Assembly: GCA_900556485.1 (NCBI GenBank)
Contig: USOX01000005.1
Location: forward strand, 1-64,000
Origin: an uncultured Dysgonomonas sp.
GTDB taxonomy: Bacteria; Bacteroidota; Bacteroidia; Bacteroidales; Dysgonomonadaceae
Direction: 5' to 3'
DNA length: 64,000 bases
Below the pieces are notes generated by a model that saw only the letters and a list, made by a program, of their open reading frames with translations, ran no database searches and was not told the origin of the DNA. Shown here piece after piece: positions 42,992 to 52,108 of this stretch (positions within the stretch are counted from its first letter, which is position 1; every line of letters starts with the position of its first letter). The translations under genes and the position numbers were made by a program.

Positions 42992-44758
42992 ATGCTCGCT
43001 GTATTAATATCTTGGATAACTATATCTATAGTTTTCCTTACTTTTGGAGACTTTTTGGTCTTTTTATATAACAAACTTTGCAAGCAGAATGAACAATATA
43101 GGGTTACTGATACATTTCTATTGGGAATGTGTACTAGTGTAATGCTTTTGTCCATCTCTTCTTTATGGTTGCCATCAAACCATTTTATCCTTCTGGCTTA
43201 TTTAATATTATCAGCTCTTTATTGGTATGTGCGTAAAGATCATCTAAAACTTGTCGTAAAAGAAGTAAAGTTAAGATTACGTCAATATACATTTTTGCAG
43301 CTTTTGGTATTTATTATTCCGGTCATAAGCCTGATGATCGTTATACTATGGCAGGTTGGAGTTTTCGACTCATTGTATTATCATCAGCAAAATATACGTT
43401 GGAACGAAGAATATGCAGTTGTACCAGGATTAGGAAATTTGGAGCATCGTTTCGCTTTCAATTCTAACTACTTACTACTGTCTGCTATATTTAGCTTTCG
43501 TTTCTTATTCGGCGAAGCTGTATATAGCCTCCATGTGCTGGTTTTGGTCTATGTCTTGTTATGGATTATCAAGGAAGTATTTCAGTCAGGATATGAAGTA
43601 AAAAGGATTGTTCTTTTATTACTTTTCACTACATATATTTTTGTTTTTGGCTATAGCTTTACGGCTACATCTACAGATGCTATCCCTAATGTAATAACAT
43701 TTTATTTAATAGCTAAAATGTTATTATATCCAGATATGATTAAAAGGAACATATTATTATATATTGTCCTACCTATAACATTGATAACATTTAAGGTAAC
43801 AGTCTTGCCAATAGTGTTTATATCATTGTATATTCTAATCTATTCTATCAAAGAAAAGAATTATAAAGCAATTGTTTTTCCAGTTTTAGTGTCTTTTATT
43901 ATTGCGCTTGTTTGGACAGTGAGAAATGTTATAATATCAGGCTATATACTTTTTCCTTTTTCAGCTATTGATCTATTTTCAGTAGATTGGAAAATGCCGC
44001 AAAGTGTAGCGGTAGAGGAGACCGATTTTATATTTTCTTGTGGTATTGGTATATTCGATAATATGGTTACTTCATTATCAAGTATTCCTTACAATATATC
44101 ATCCACAAAAGAATGGTTGATCAATTTTGTATTAATCGCATTGCCTTTGCTATCTCCCATTGTTATTATTTATAGTATATGGAGAAAGAGGTATTTGAAT
44201 AAGATCGTATATTTAGTATTCCTCATATTATTATCAATATGGATTATCTGGTTTGTTGGTGGGCCCGATCCTCGTTTTATTGGTGGGATTTTATTTGCAA
44301 TAGCTTATTTTGTAATATTTATTCTTATCTCAACTAAAAAGGAAAGGCTATTTAGGAAAATAGGGATTTTTACGATTATACTATTTTCTGTAATAATGAT
44401 ATATTGGCCTATAGGGCGTACAATCCGTTTCACCAATATGTTTAATGTGAGAGCATTCCCGGATAAGGAGCGATCGTTTTTTGATATATTTTACAGGCAA
44501 TATCCATATCGGGAGTTAATACGATCTATAGGTCTTTACAAAGATGATTTTTCGGTATTCAACTTTGATAATGGTAAATCTATCTACATTAGTGAGTCCT
44601 GGGAGATACCGGCAGGCAGGTTTGTTTGCTTTGACGATCCATTTCCATGCACAGTAAAGAGTGATGATGCCAAATATCAGGATATTAGTGAGGTCGAAAT
44701 GAGAGGCACTTCTTTTCAGTATGGATTTAAACCAAAGAAAAAAGAATCCTATAATTAA
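42992..44758 (+). CDS. Polytopic membrane protein, LIC_10190-like
   Basis: The 588-residue protein has some 11-13 hydrophobic segments (WITISIVFLTFGDFLVFLY; LLVFIIPVISLMIVIL; LLFTTYIFVFGYSF; IVFPVLVSFIIALVWTV; ILLSIWIIWFV and others) and a soluble end of ~100 residues. The first part FLLGMCTSVMLLSISSLWLP and a FGEAVYSLHVLV segment recall the LIC_10190 family of large membrane proteins, possibly GT-C-like glycosyltransferases acting on lipid-linked sugars. I cannot see clear catalytic Asp/Glu motifs, so this is a tentative call. It follows a small lipoprotein gene. Confidence 0.55.
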   Translation: MLAVLISWITISIVFLTFGDFLVFLYNKLCKQNEQYRVTDTFLLGMCTSVMLLSISSLWLPSNHFILLAYLILSALYWYVRKDHLKLVVKEVKLRLRQYTFLQLLVFIIPVISLMIVILWQVGVFDSLYYHQQNIRWNEEYAVVPGLGNLEHRFAFNSNYLLLSAIFSFRFLFGEAVYSLHVLVLVYVLLWIIKEVFQSGYEVKRIVLLLLFTTYIFVFGYSFTATSTDAIPNVITFYLIAKMLLYPDMIKRNILLYIVLPITLITFKVTVLPIVFISLYILIYSIKEKNYKAIVFPVLVSFIIALVWTVRNVIISGYILFPFSAIDLFSVDWKMPQSVAVEETDFIFSCGIGIFDNMVTSLSSIPYNISSTKEWLINFVLIALPLLSPIVIIYSIWRKRYLNKIVYLVFLILLSIWIIWFVGGPDPRFIGGILFAIAYFVIFILISTKKERLFRKIGIFTIILFSVIMIYWPIGRTIRFTNMFNVRAFPDKERSFFDIFYRQYPYRELIRSIGLYKDDFSVFNFDNGKSIYISESWEIPAGRFVCFDDPFPCTVKSDDAKYQDISEVEMRGTSFQYGFKPKKKESYN

Positions 44759-44798
44759 ATAAGATTCTTTCATCAGCTATATTTTATTGCTTAAAGTT

Positions 44799-45167
44799 TT
44801 ATACTATCTTTTTACCAAATGGAACAAGGGCTAAGCGGATCAATTTAAAATGCTGCTTCCCGAAAGGTATACCTACAATGGTAATACAAAACAATACCCC
44901 CCATAGTACATGAGTAAGAGCTATCCAGAAGCCACCAATTATAATCCAGATTATATTCATTATCAGGCTTAAGCAGCCCGACGAATTTTCATCTTCTACA
45001 ACTTTACTACCAAACGGCCATAGAGCAAGTACACCCATCTTCATTGCTTGAATTCCAAAGGGAATTCCAATAATAGTAACCATCATCAGAAATCCTGCTA
45101 TAAAATACTCAAGAGCGATCATAAAACCACCGAATAGTATCCAGATAATATTGCCAATTGTTTTCAT
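44799..45167 (-). CDS. YccF-domain inner membrane protein
   Basis: The 122-residue product is two tandem copies of the YccF module: each has a helix pair with ILFGGFMIALEYFIAGFLMMVTIIGIPFG and IIIGGFWIALTHVLWGVLFCITIVGIPFG, followed by a short cationic turn (GIQAMKMG, GKQHFKLI). The repeated GIPFG(I/K)Q motif is diagnostic. It is a small inner-membrane protein of unknown role. Convergent with the large membrane protein gene. Confidence 0.85.
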   Translation of the reverse strand: MKTIGNIIWILFGGFMIALEYFIAGFLMMVTIIGIPFGIQAMKMGVLALWPFGSKVVEDENSSGCLSLIMNIIWIIIGGFWIALTHVLWGVLFCITIVGIPFGKQHFKLIRLALVPFGKKIV

Positions 45168-45281
45168 TGTATAATTATGCTATTATATTTTGTTTCAGTA
45201 AACAAATATAATAGGAAAATTGATATTTTGTTACTTTGTTCAAATAAATCCTTACTTTTGAACATTCTATACAAAATCATT

Positions 45282-46043
45282 ATGAAAAAAGTCTTCATAT
45301 TATTTTTATTTATTTCTTTGAATATTTCAGCTCAGGATAAGGTATTAATTCCGGATGGTGTTGCAAAACTATTAAAAGCATACCCCGAGAAGATTAAGGG
45401 ATATGATGGAACATCTATTATTATGCATAATGGAGAAACAATCGACTATAATGGGAGTGTAGGAAAATCACATACAGAATTAGTTAATGGTTCAAATCTT
45501 GGGGATATTTTCTTCTACGATTATCCGAAAGGAGAGGTACAAGACATCGAAAAGAATCATGATCCGGGGCGAATACGAAGCGAAGAACTACTGAAAAGTA
45601 TGTATGGAAAAACACTCTCCGAAGTTCAACAGAATCTGGTTACAATAACTTGGTGTCCTACACTTGTAAATCAAAAACTAAGAGTTACAAAAATAAATGG
45701 AGTAGATAAACAACTCCAAAAAATATCAGACGAATTGGATAGGTATCCGGAACTAAAGAAGTATTTAAAAAGTTCAGGAACCTTTAATTGGCGAAAGATA
45801 AGAGGTACAGATAGGCTTAGTTCTCATAGTTTCGGAACAGCTATTGATATCAGTGTACAATGGTCTAACTATTGGCAATGGGATTGTCGCTGTACGGATG
45901 AGAGTATAGATTTGAAATATAAGAATCAGGTACCTCAATTAATAGTTGATATTTTCGAAAAATATGGATTCATATGGGGTGGAAAATGGTACCATTATGA
46001 TACAATGCATTTCGAATACAGGCCCGAACTTCTCATAGACTGA
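45282..46043 (+). CDS. M15-family D,D/L,D-peptidase-like protein, secreted
   Basis: I use the ATG at 45282 (MKKVFILFLFISLNISAQ, a signal peptide), giving 253 residues; a longer frame from 45177 adds 35 unlikely residues. The catalytic zinc motif is HSFGTAID (HX6D) followed by the distal H of MHFEYR, as in VanY/M15 peptidases. These cut peptidoglycan stem peptides. The C-terminal Trp-rich stretch QWSNYWQWDC is inserted between the motifs. The gene abuts tamL tail to tail: stop bases at 46043 and 46044 are adjacent. Confidence 0.8.
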   Translation: MKKVFILFLFISLNISAQDKVLIPDGVAKLLKAYPEKIKGYDGTSIIMHNGETIDYNGSVGKSHTELVNGSNLGDIFFYDYPKGEVQDIEKNHDPGRIRSEELLKSMYGKTLSEVQQNLVTITWCPTLVNQKLRVTKINGVDKQLQKISDELDRYPELKKYLKSSGTFNWRKIRGTDRLSSHSFGTAIDISVQWSNYWQWDCRCTDESIDLKYKNQVPQLIVDIFEKYGFIWGGKWYHYDTMHFEYRPELLID

Positions 46044-48449
46044 TTAGAAGGGATAGCCGACAGCTATATGCCATGCAAAATTGTCACGAAATTTGTATGG
46101 ATATTTTACAGGCCATCTGGTTTTATTCGGATCATCAGACGGATCGTAAGCTTTCCATCCTCCATCCAAACGGATAAGTACATAATCAAAATCTAAACGC
46201 ATACCTAATCCCCAGGCTACGGCAACTTCTTTATAGAATTTATTTAGTTTGAAGCGTCCGCCTTCCTGACCTTCATATTCTTTCACTGTCCATATATTAC
46301 CGGCATCAATAAATGCAGCCAACTCCAATATCCAGAATAACTTACTTCGGTATTCTATATTAGCATCGAACCGAATGTCCCCGGAATGATAGTAAAAATT
46401 ATCTTCATCTTTATTCTTACGCTCCCCTTTAAAATAGTATGATCCCGGACCTAGCTCTCTTACTGCCCATCCTCTTACAGCATTTGCTCCACCGGAGAAA
46501 AAGCGTTTTTGGATAGGTATTTGTTGGTTATTTCCATAAGGATAAGCCAAACCTCCACCTACATGCCATGCTATGGCATTTTTTCTATCTACCTGATGCG
46601 TACGGCTATAATCTATTGTACCCCGTACATATTGTGCATAATTGGTTCCGAAAATTTGCTTCGATCCTATCGAATCTTTTTTAGCACCAGATAATGCGGC
46701 AGCTAGAGCTAATACATTTCCTGCAGTTTCTACAGATGCCCTCAATGCATATAATGATTGACCTCTTCTGTTTGTTGCAGCCATATTTGTACGCGAGAAA
46801 GTATATCCCATACTCATTATAAAGTGGTCTTTGAAACTATATTGTTGTGCTGCAGGAGATAATCCATTAATAAAATCGGGCGCCAGACTATTTTTAGGTA
46901 AATGAACATAGCTGACTTCTATCAGGTCGAATATATGCCTGTCCAAAGAGCGGAGCCTGTCTTGCCATATATATTTAACTCCTGTAGAAAGCACGGTTCG
47001 CGTAAATTTTTGAGGACGTCTTTGGTATGTATATCCGGCAGTAAACTGTGTGGAGGCATGGATACTTCTCCTAAAGTCTTTTTTTAGGAAAGGGAACATA
47101 AATCGAGGAAAGGTTAAGGATGTTTCTCCTCCTATCTCAAAATAGTTTTTTGAAAAACTCGAAAAGTTAGGTGTAATAGCCTCGTAAGCTCCCCTTAATT
47201 TTACACCAAAAAGTTCTGATCCTCTGAATGCGTTCCGGTGCAGATATCCAATACCAGCTCCAACACCGAAATAAGAGTCTGAGTTAGTTCCTTCAACCTC
47301 AGCAGATATGCCTTGCTTTTTATCAGGTACGCAGGTAATGACGCATTTTAGATCAGTAGAATCGGTAGTCCACGATATATTGACATTTTTGAGTATATCC
47401 AATTGAGATAGTGCACTATAAGTGAGCGTTGTCATGTTCTCGCTATACATCATTCCCGGAGTAATATAACAGTTGTTGAGTATTACATGTGGTTTTATAT
47501 ATTTTCCTCGGGGACCATATATAATTTTATAGCCATTCCTTTCATATACTTCGGTTTCTTTATACTGGCTTAGATTTCCATCTTCCAACGGATCATAATC
47601 AACATACAGATCTACACTTTTTATCTTATATCGCCTGTGAGGCATTGTTTGCACCTGACCGCTTTGTCCACCCAAAGAATAAGGGTATATAACTAGATCC
47701 AGATTTACTTTGTTGTTTCCTAGTGTTGTATCTGCATCAAAACCAATATATTCTTTGTTGAACGCAAAATAACCGGCACGCCTGAATATAGAGGTTATGC
47801 GGTCTCGCTCCTGATCGAGCATATCCAAGTCAAATATGCTGTTCCTTCGTACTAGGCGACTTCTATTCAGTACAGTATCAATATTCACAAAAGGGTCATT
47901 GCCAATCTGTGGTTTTTTTCTTAAAAATCGTGATAGGCGCACTATTGAATCAGCATTAGCAATAGCACTATCTTGTACATTTATATTGTAATTTTCTATT
48001 CGATAAGGACTTCCGGCTTTTATATCATATACAATTTTAGCCTTTTTATTTTGCAGTTTCACTATAGGTACTACCTCTGCATTTAAATAACCTTTATTTG
48101 TCATGATACGTTTGAGATCTGTTACTGTATTATTCAACATAGTGCTGTCATATAATACAGGAGGGTCTCCAGCGTTTCTTAAAGTGCGGTTTACCCATTT
48201 GGTAGAGTCTTCTCCTGATAAATTATAAATAAAGAGAGGAAGCTTGAATATAGAAAATGTTTTATAATTAGGCTTTTGCTTTATATATGTTTCTAGCTCG
48301 TAAGTGGGTACTACTTTTTTGTCACTTTTTACAGTAGCACTAGCTAACAGATATTCGCCTTCGGGTACGAACTTAGTTGTACTACACGATTGGATAAAAA
48401 GAATTAATAAACTTATGAAAAAAAGATATACTGGAAATTTGTACCCCAT
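46044..48449 (-). CDS. tamL: TamL, lipid-modified TamA-type outer-membrane assembly protein
   Basis: The 801-residue protein starts with a lipoprotein signal (FISLLILFIQSC, Cys22, then STTKFVPEGEYLL), continues with POTRA-like domains (about 40-330, IKAGSPYRIENYNI..), and ends in a BamA-superfamily barrel (about 370-801). Barrel features are GGANAVRGWAVRELGPGSYYF (about 655-675) and the C-terminal IAVGYPF ending in Phe. TamL is the Bacteroidetes TamA paralogue with an N-terminal lipid anchor. It helps insert outer-membrane proteins. A tamB gene was not seen nearby. The barrel's VRGWAVRELG is the VRGF/Y-like L6 motif. Confidence 0.88.
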   Translation of the reverse strand: MGYKFPVYLFFISLLILFIQSCSTTKFVPEGEYLLASATVKSDKKVVPTYELETYIKQKPNYKTFSIFKLPLFIYNLSGEDSTKWVNRTLRNAGDPPVLYDSTMLNNTVTDLKRIMTNKGYLNAEVVPIVKLQNKKAKIVYDIKAGSPYRIENYNINVQDSAIANADSIVRLSRFLRKKPQIGNDPFVNIDTVLNRSRLVRRNSIFDLDMLDQERDRITSIFRRAGYFAFNKEYIGFDADTTLGNNKVNLDLVIYPYSLGGQSGQVQTMPHRRYKIKSVDLYVDYDPLEDGNLSQYKETEVYERNGYKIIYGPRGKYIKPHVILNNCYITPGMMYSENMTTLTYSALSQLDILKNVNISWTTDSTDLKCVITCVPDKKQGISAEVEGTNSDSYFGVGAGIGYLHRNAFRGSELFGVKLRGAYEAITPNFSSFSKNYFEIGGETSLTFPRFMFPFLKKDFRRSIHASTQFTAGYTYQRRPQKFTRTVLSTGVKYIWQDRLRSLDRHIFDLIEVSYVHLPKNSLAPDFINGLSPAAQQYSFKDHFIMSMGYTFSRTNMAATNRRGQSLYALRASVETAGNVLALAAALSGAKKDSIGSKQIFGTNYAQYVRGTIDYSRTHQVDRKNAIAWHVGGGLAYPYGNNQQIPIQKRFFSGGANAVRGWAVRELGPGSYYFKGERKNKDEDNFYYHSGDIRFDANIEYRSKLFWILELAAFIDAGNIWTVKEYEGQEGGRFKLNKFYKEVAVAWGLGMRLDFDYVLIRLDGGWKAYDPSDDPNKTRWPVKYPYKFRDNFAWHIAVGYPF

Positions 48450-48494
48450 CTGGATATAAAAGTCTATTTAAATTATTGTGAATAACCGAAAGAT

Positions 48495-48688
48495 TAAGAG
48501 TCTGCTTAAATTTTATAGCAAATTTTTTTTATAGTTTTTTTTAGATGGATTCTTTTATTTTTGCTTCTAGGTTTAGCGGGCTAAACCAAAAGGGAAAATA
48601 CGCTAAAAAGAACAGAAAAAAGTTGCTAAGAGTTATTAATTTGAATTCATAACAAAGAAAAATCGCTAAAATTTAAAATAGACTCTTA
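48495..48688. repeat. Imperfect inverted-repeat element upstream of tamL
   Basis: TAAGAGTCT (48495-48503) and its exact complement (48680-48688) enclose 176 bases; outward-inward pairing of about 27 bases is imperfect (TTAAATTTTA core shared). The inner part contains GGTTTAGC-GG-GCTAAACC (48570-48587). The ends are alike to those of the element at 21817 and the hairpin at 60650. It lies 46 bases upstream of tamL. Confidence 0.45.
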
Positions 48689-48740
48689 GATGCACTAACG
48701 AAATAAACGACAAATTTAGGATTTTAATTGTTTCTTTTTG

Positions 48741-48748
48741 TAGTTTTG
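48741..48748 (+). promoter_or_regulatory. Bacteroidetes -7 box upstream of the VOC gene
   Basis: TAGTTTTG matches TAnnTTTG and lies 54 bases before the ATG at 48803. No clear -33 TTTG at usual spacing. Confidence 0.35.
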
Positions 48749-48802
48749 TTGCGAAAGAATTAATTATTAGTCTATTTTATTCACAAAAAATATATTATTC
48801 AG

Positions 48803-49195
48803 ATGAAATTACATCATGTTGCAATGTGGACTTCGGATATAGATAAAATAAAAGATTATTATGTAAAGTATTTTGGGGCAACCTATAATGACCTTTATGT
48901 AAATAAGACTACAAGCTTTAGTAGTTATTTTTTAACGTTCGATTCCGGGAGCCAAATTGAAATTATGTATAGACCAGATATTCCGGATAATGCCAATGAT
49001 GTTATAGGTAAGCAGCATAAGGGGTATATACATCTTTCGTTTCTGGTAAATACACAGGAAGAAGTGGACGCAAAGGCAAAGGAATTAAAAGAGGCTGGTT
49101 TTCCCATACTAAGAGGTCCCCGTACCACAGGAGATGGATATTATGAATTCGAGACATTGGATCCGGAAGGTAATAGGTTGGAAGTGATGTGCTAA
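48803..49195 (+). CDS. VOC/glyoxalase-family protein
   Basis: The 130-residue protein has two beta-alpha-beta-beta-beta halves of the VOC superfamily. Each half gives metal-binding ligands: His4 (KLHHVAMW), Glu52-type EIMYRPDI, His76 in KGYIHLSF, and Glu126-like LDPEGNRLEVMC at the end. It resembles the SMU1112c/YaeR group. Lactoylglutathione lyase activity is possible but not certain. It is 18 bases before the TrmH gene, probably cotranscribed. Confidence 0.85.
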   Translation: MKLHHVAMWTSDIDKIKDYYVKYFGATYNDLYVNKTTSFSSYFLTFDSGSQIEIMYRPDIPDNANDVIGKQHKGYIHLSFLVNTQEEVDAKAKELKEAGFPILRGPRTTGDGYYEFETLDPEGNRLEVMC

Positions 49196-49213
49196 TATTA
49201 TCATAACATTTAA

Positions 49214-49969
49214 ATGAGTTTAAGTAAAAATAAATTGAAGTATATACGTTCGTTGAAGGACAAAAAATATCGAAACGAACATCACACTTTTATTGCAGAA
49301 GGAGATAAATTAGTTAGAGATTTATTACCCTACCTGAAATGTCAGCTTTTAATTGCTACCTCAGATTATTTGTCTGAAAATGATACTTCCGATGTTGAAG
49401 AAGTTATTGAGGTTAACGAAGCTCAGTTAGAACAGGCTAGTTTACAGAAAAATCCACAACAGGTATTGGCTGTGTTTTACCAGCCCAAAATAGAGGCTGA
49501 GATAAATTGGTCGAACGATCTGGTATTGGCTCTTGATGGAATTCAGGATCCCGGTAATCTGGGAACAATAGTCAGGCTTGCCGACTGGTATGGAATCCGG
49601 CATGTGATTTGTTCTTCCGATACAGCTGATATATACAATCCAAAGGTGGTTCAGGCAACAATGGGAGCTTTAGCTCGCGTAAATGTTCAATATGTCGATT
49701 TAGTTGATTTGCTTAGCCAGAATAAAAATATTCCGGTTTATGGAACATTGTTGGATGGAAAGAATATGTATGAGCAGGAGATTACTCCAAATGGAATTAT
49801 TGTGATGGGTAACGAAGGAAATGGTATCCGTCCGGAAATTGAAACGTTGATCTCTAAGAAATTGTATATACCAAATTATCCGCTTGGCGCACCTACCTCC
49901 GAATCATTAAATGTAGCTATTGCTACAGCTATTGTTTGTGCCGAATTCAGGAGGAGGGTTCATCAATAA
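49214..49969 (+). CDS. TrmH/SpoU-family RNA 2'-O-methyltransferase
   Basis: The 251 residues hold the SpoU motifs LALDGIQDPGNLGTIVRLAD (about 105-124), IVMGNEGNGIRPEI (about 195-208) and IPNYPLGAPTSESLNVAIATAIV (about 217-239), which form the trefoil knot and SAM site. The N-terminal ~95 residues are an RNA-binding substrate domain (SLSKNKLKYIRSLKDKKYRNEH). It 2'-O-methylates rRNA or tRNA ribose. Its stop overlaps that of the convergent gene by 23 bases. Confidence 0.92.
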   Translation: MSLSKNKLKYIRSLKDKKYRNEHHTFIAEGDKLVRDLLPYLKCQLLIATSDYLSENDTSDVEEVIEVNEAQLEQASLQKNPQQVLAVFYQPKIEAEINWSNDLVLALDGIQDPGNLGTIVRLADWYGIRHVICSSDTADIYNPKVVQATMGALARVNVQYVDLVDLLSQNKNIPVYGTLLDGKNMYEQEITPNGIIVMGNEGNGIRPEIETLISKKLYIPNYPLGAPTSESLNVAIATAIVCAEFRRRVHQ

Positions 49970-51143
49970 GCACATAAGCCCTATATTTACTGTTTTCATT
50001 AACAGCGCACAAAGATAAATATCCTTTTATAATCCTACCATTTTCTATTTGAATAGGGTATTGTTTTTCCATATCACAATGTTGATGATAGATTTCTCCA
50101 TTCTTAGAACTAAAGTCAATATAAAAGCGTCCTTGAGATTTTTCTGAAATATATTTTTCGAATAAATGTAAAGCAAGATATCCCATATTATATCTCTTAT
50201 TAATTTCGAGACAAGGGTGAAGGTGATATTCCTCATCTTGTTTATATATCATCATATCTACTCCTATACAACCTTTATATAAGCTGGCATATTTGGTTTT
50301 TAATATTGAGATTAGCTTTTCCTTCGCTTCTTCAAGTAATGATAATTCTATCTTTTGGGTTAATTCATCTACAATAGATTTCTGTGAACCTATATAATTT
50401 CCGATGTAGGCGCCTTTCTTATTTGTATAAAAAAGAGAGTACCCTTCGAAGTCTATATTTCCTTTACCGTCACTCATAAACTCCATAGCAAAATCTACCT
50501 TTTTATTTAATACGGGTTCAATAGATACACTTCCTTGTTTTTTCAGGATACCATGCAGTATTTGCCTTTCTGTTCGTGTTAAACCTGTTTCAGGTAACCA
50601 CAACAAACCTCTTCCGGATGATGAATAAGGAGCTTTAGCTAATAATTGGAGAGGTGTGGATAGTACAAAAGATTCTATATCTTCCAGCTTTGAAAAAAAA
50701 GTAGGTAAGATATTTTTCGAAATCCCAGTACCTGCATCTATTAGCTCTTTCAAGCAATCTCTTGCAACTTGTCTGTTATTGAGGTAAGTATAGTCTTTCT
50801 CCCATTTGGGTATATTAAAATCAAGATTGTATTTCTTATCTAGTTCTTCGAAAAAATGAATTACCTGAGGCGATATACCCCATATAGAAATTTCATTATT
50901 AGGATATGAGGGTATTTCATCTTCCGTTATTGGTTTTGGCAATAAATTAAAGAGAGACGATAGATAAGAACAATAAGCTTTATCCGGTTGTTTTGATAAA
51001 AGAACGATATCATTTTCATTCCCATACCACGCAGGCAAAAATGATAATTCCTGTTGCATAGCTAATACATTTGCTGGCACCATATAATATGGAGATGCAT
51101 TTAGAACAGCAACTTCATGCCCCGGATTAAAGAAAAGAATCAT
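49947..51143 (-). CDS. Uncharacterised protein with ATP-grasp-like features
   Basis: The 398-residue cytoplasmic protein has no signal. It shows ATP-grasp features: a lysine plus glycine-rich loop in LLAKAPYSSSGRGL (about 166-179), an acidic strand GVDMMIY (about 293-299) and a metal-like EINKRYNMGY (about 312-321). The start MILFFNPGHEVAVLN is distinctive. This could make a carboxylate-amine bond in a peptide or cofactor, but substrate is unknown. It overlaps TrmH tail to tail by 23 bases. The family looks conserved in Bacteroidetes, from recollection, without an assigned role. Confidence 0.6.
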   Translation of the reverse strand: MILFFNPGHEVAVLNASPYYMVPANVLAMQQELSFLPAWYGNENDIVLLSKQPDKAYCSYLSSLFNLLPKPITEDEIPSYPNNEISIWGISPQVIHFFEELDKKYNLDFNIPKWEKDYTYLNNRQVARDCLKELIDAGTGISKNILPTFFSKLEDIESFVLSTPLQLLAKAPYSSSGRGLLWLPETGLTRTERQILHGILKKQGSVSIEPVLNKKVDFAMEFMSDGKGNIDFEGYSLFYTNKKGAYIGNYIGSQKSIVDELTQKIELSLLEEAKEKLISILKTKYASLYKGCIGVDMMIYKQDEEYHLHPCLEINKRYNMGYLALHLFEKYISEKSQGRFYIDFSSKNGEIYHQHCDMEKQYPIQIENGRIIKGYLSLCAVNENSKYRAYVLIDEPSS

Positions 51144-51278
51144 TTTTTTATTTTGAATTAGATGGCAAAAATAAAGAATAAAATAGAATACCCTAATATT
51201 TTGTCCTAAGTATAAATGGATTAGTTAAAATGAAATTTCGATAATAAAAAATGTCAATAATAGTATAGTAAATATCTA

Positions 51279-51310
51279 TTTGATTTATAAATAATAAGCC
51301 TTTACATTTG
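51279..51310 (+). promoter_or_regulatory. Bacteroidetes promoter of ahpC
   Basis: TTTG (51279-51282) and TACATTTG (51303-51310), 20 bases apart, match the -33/-7 consensus well. The -7 box ends 37 bases before ahpC ATG. No OxyR-like dyad was recognised. Confidence 0.65.
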
Positions 51311-51347
51311 TATCAAGATTAAAAATAAAAACTCAAAAAATAAGATT

Positions 51348-51983
51348 ATGTCAGTATTAGTAGGAAAAAAAGCTCCGGTATTTAATGCAAATGCAGTAGT
51401 AAACGGAGGCGAAATCGTTGAAAATTTCTCTTTGGAACAATACAAAGGTAAGAAATATGTTGTGTTTTTCTTTTATCCGGCAGACTTTACATTTGTTTGT
51501 CCTACCGAGATAATTGCATTCCAGGAGAAGATAGCTGAGTTCGAATCAAGAAATGTTGCTGTAGTAGGTGCATCAACCGATTCTGCTTTTTCTCATTGGA
51601 AATGGTTGCAAACAGAACAAAATGATGGAGGTATCAAAGGAGTAAAGTATCCATTGGTTGCAGATCAGACTTTAATGATTTCTTCAGCTTATGATGTTTT
51701 AGCTGGTTCTTTCGATTATAATGATGAAGGTCAGGATATCTTTGTAGGAGCTCCTCAAGCATACAGAGGCCTGTTCCTGATCGACAAAGATGGTGTTGTG
51801 CGTCATCAGGTAGTAAATGATATGCCATTGGGTCGTAGTGTAGAAGAAATATTACGTGTTATCGATGCTCTTCAGTTTACTGAAGAATACGGAGAGGTTT
51901 GTCCTGCAAACTGGAAAAAAGGAGACAAAGCTCTTAAAGCAACACAGGAAGGTATAGCAGACTACTTGTCGCACAAACATTAA
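51348..51983 (+). CDS. ahpC: Alkyl hydroperoxide reductase peroxiredoxin (AhpC/Prx1 type)
   Basis: AhpC reduces peroxides with electrons from a thioredoxin-like system. The 211 residues have the peroxidatic Cys51 in FTFVCPTE and the resolving Cys in GEVCPANW (about 182). The 2-Cys Prx1 layout is complete, including the C-terminal helix. No ahpF is next to it; reduction may use thioredoxin or an unlinked AhpF. It stands alone behind a well-placed promoter. Confidence 0.93.
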   Translation: MSVLVGKKAPVFNANAVVNGGEIVENFSLEQYKGKKYVVFFFYPADFTFVCPTEIIAFQEKIAEFESRNVAVVGASTDSAFSHWKWLQTEQNDGGIKGVKYPLVADQTLMISSAYDVLAGSFDYNDEGQDIFVGAPQAYRGLFLIDKDGVVRHQVVNDMPLGRSVEEILRVIDALQFTEEYGEVCPANWKKGDKALKATQEGIADYLSHKH

Positions 51984-52023
51984 ACAATGTATATTATTAG
52001 TAATAGCATTTTTGTGAAAGATG

Positions 52024-52049
52024 AAGCCGTGATCCAGAGATTGCGGCTT
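52024..52049 (+). terminator. Terminator after ahpC
   Basis: AAGCCG (52024-52029) pairs with CGGCTT (52044-52049), with an inner ATC/GAT pairing, followed by TATTATAT. It is 40 bases after ahpC; strength is uncertain. Confidence 0.5.
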
Positions 52050-52108
52050 TATTATATCTTATCCTTTATTTTTCCTATTTTTGTATCTAAATATAATACT
52101 ATAACTAC

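Noticed and set aside
44516..44773. Minus-strand 85-codon frame within the large membrane protein gene
   Set aside because: Fully inside a well-supported gene on the other strand and without a domain; regarded as a shadow.
45177..45281. 35-residue extension of the M15 peptidase
   Set aside because: Precedes a full signal peptide at 45282 and overlies the divergent promoter area of the YccF gene.
48301..48340. GTCACTTTTT inside tamL as another copy of the AAAAGTGAC element
   Set aside because: Only one partial half-site is present and it lies in coding sequence (VKSDKKVVPT), consistent with chance.
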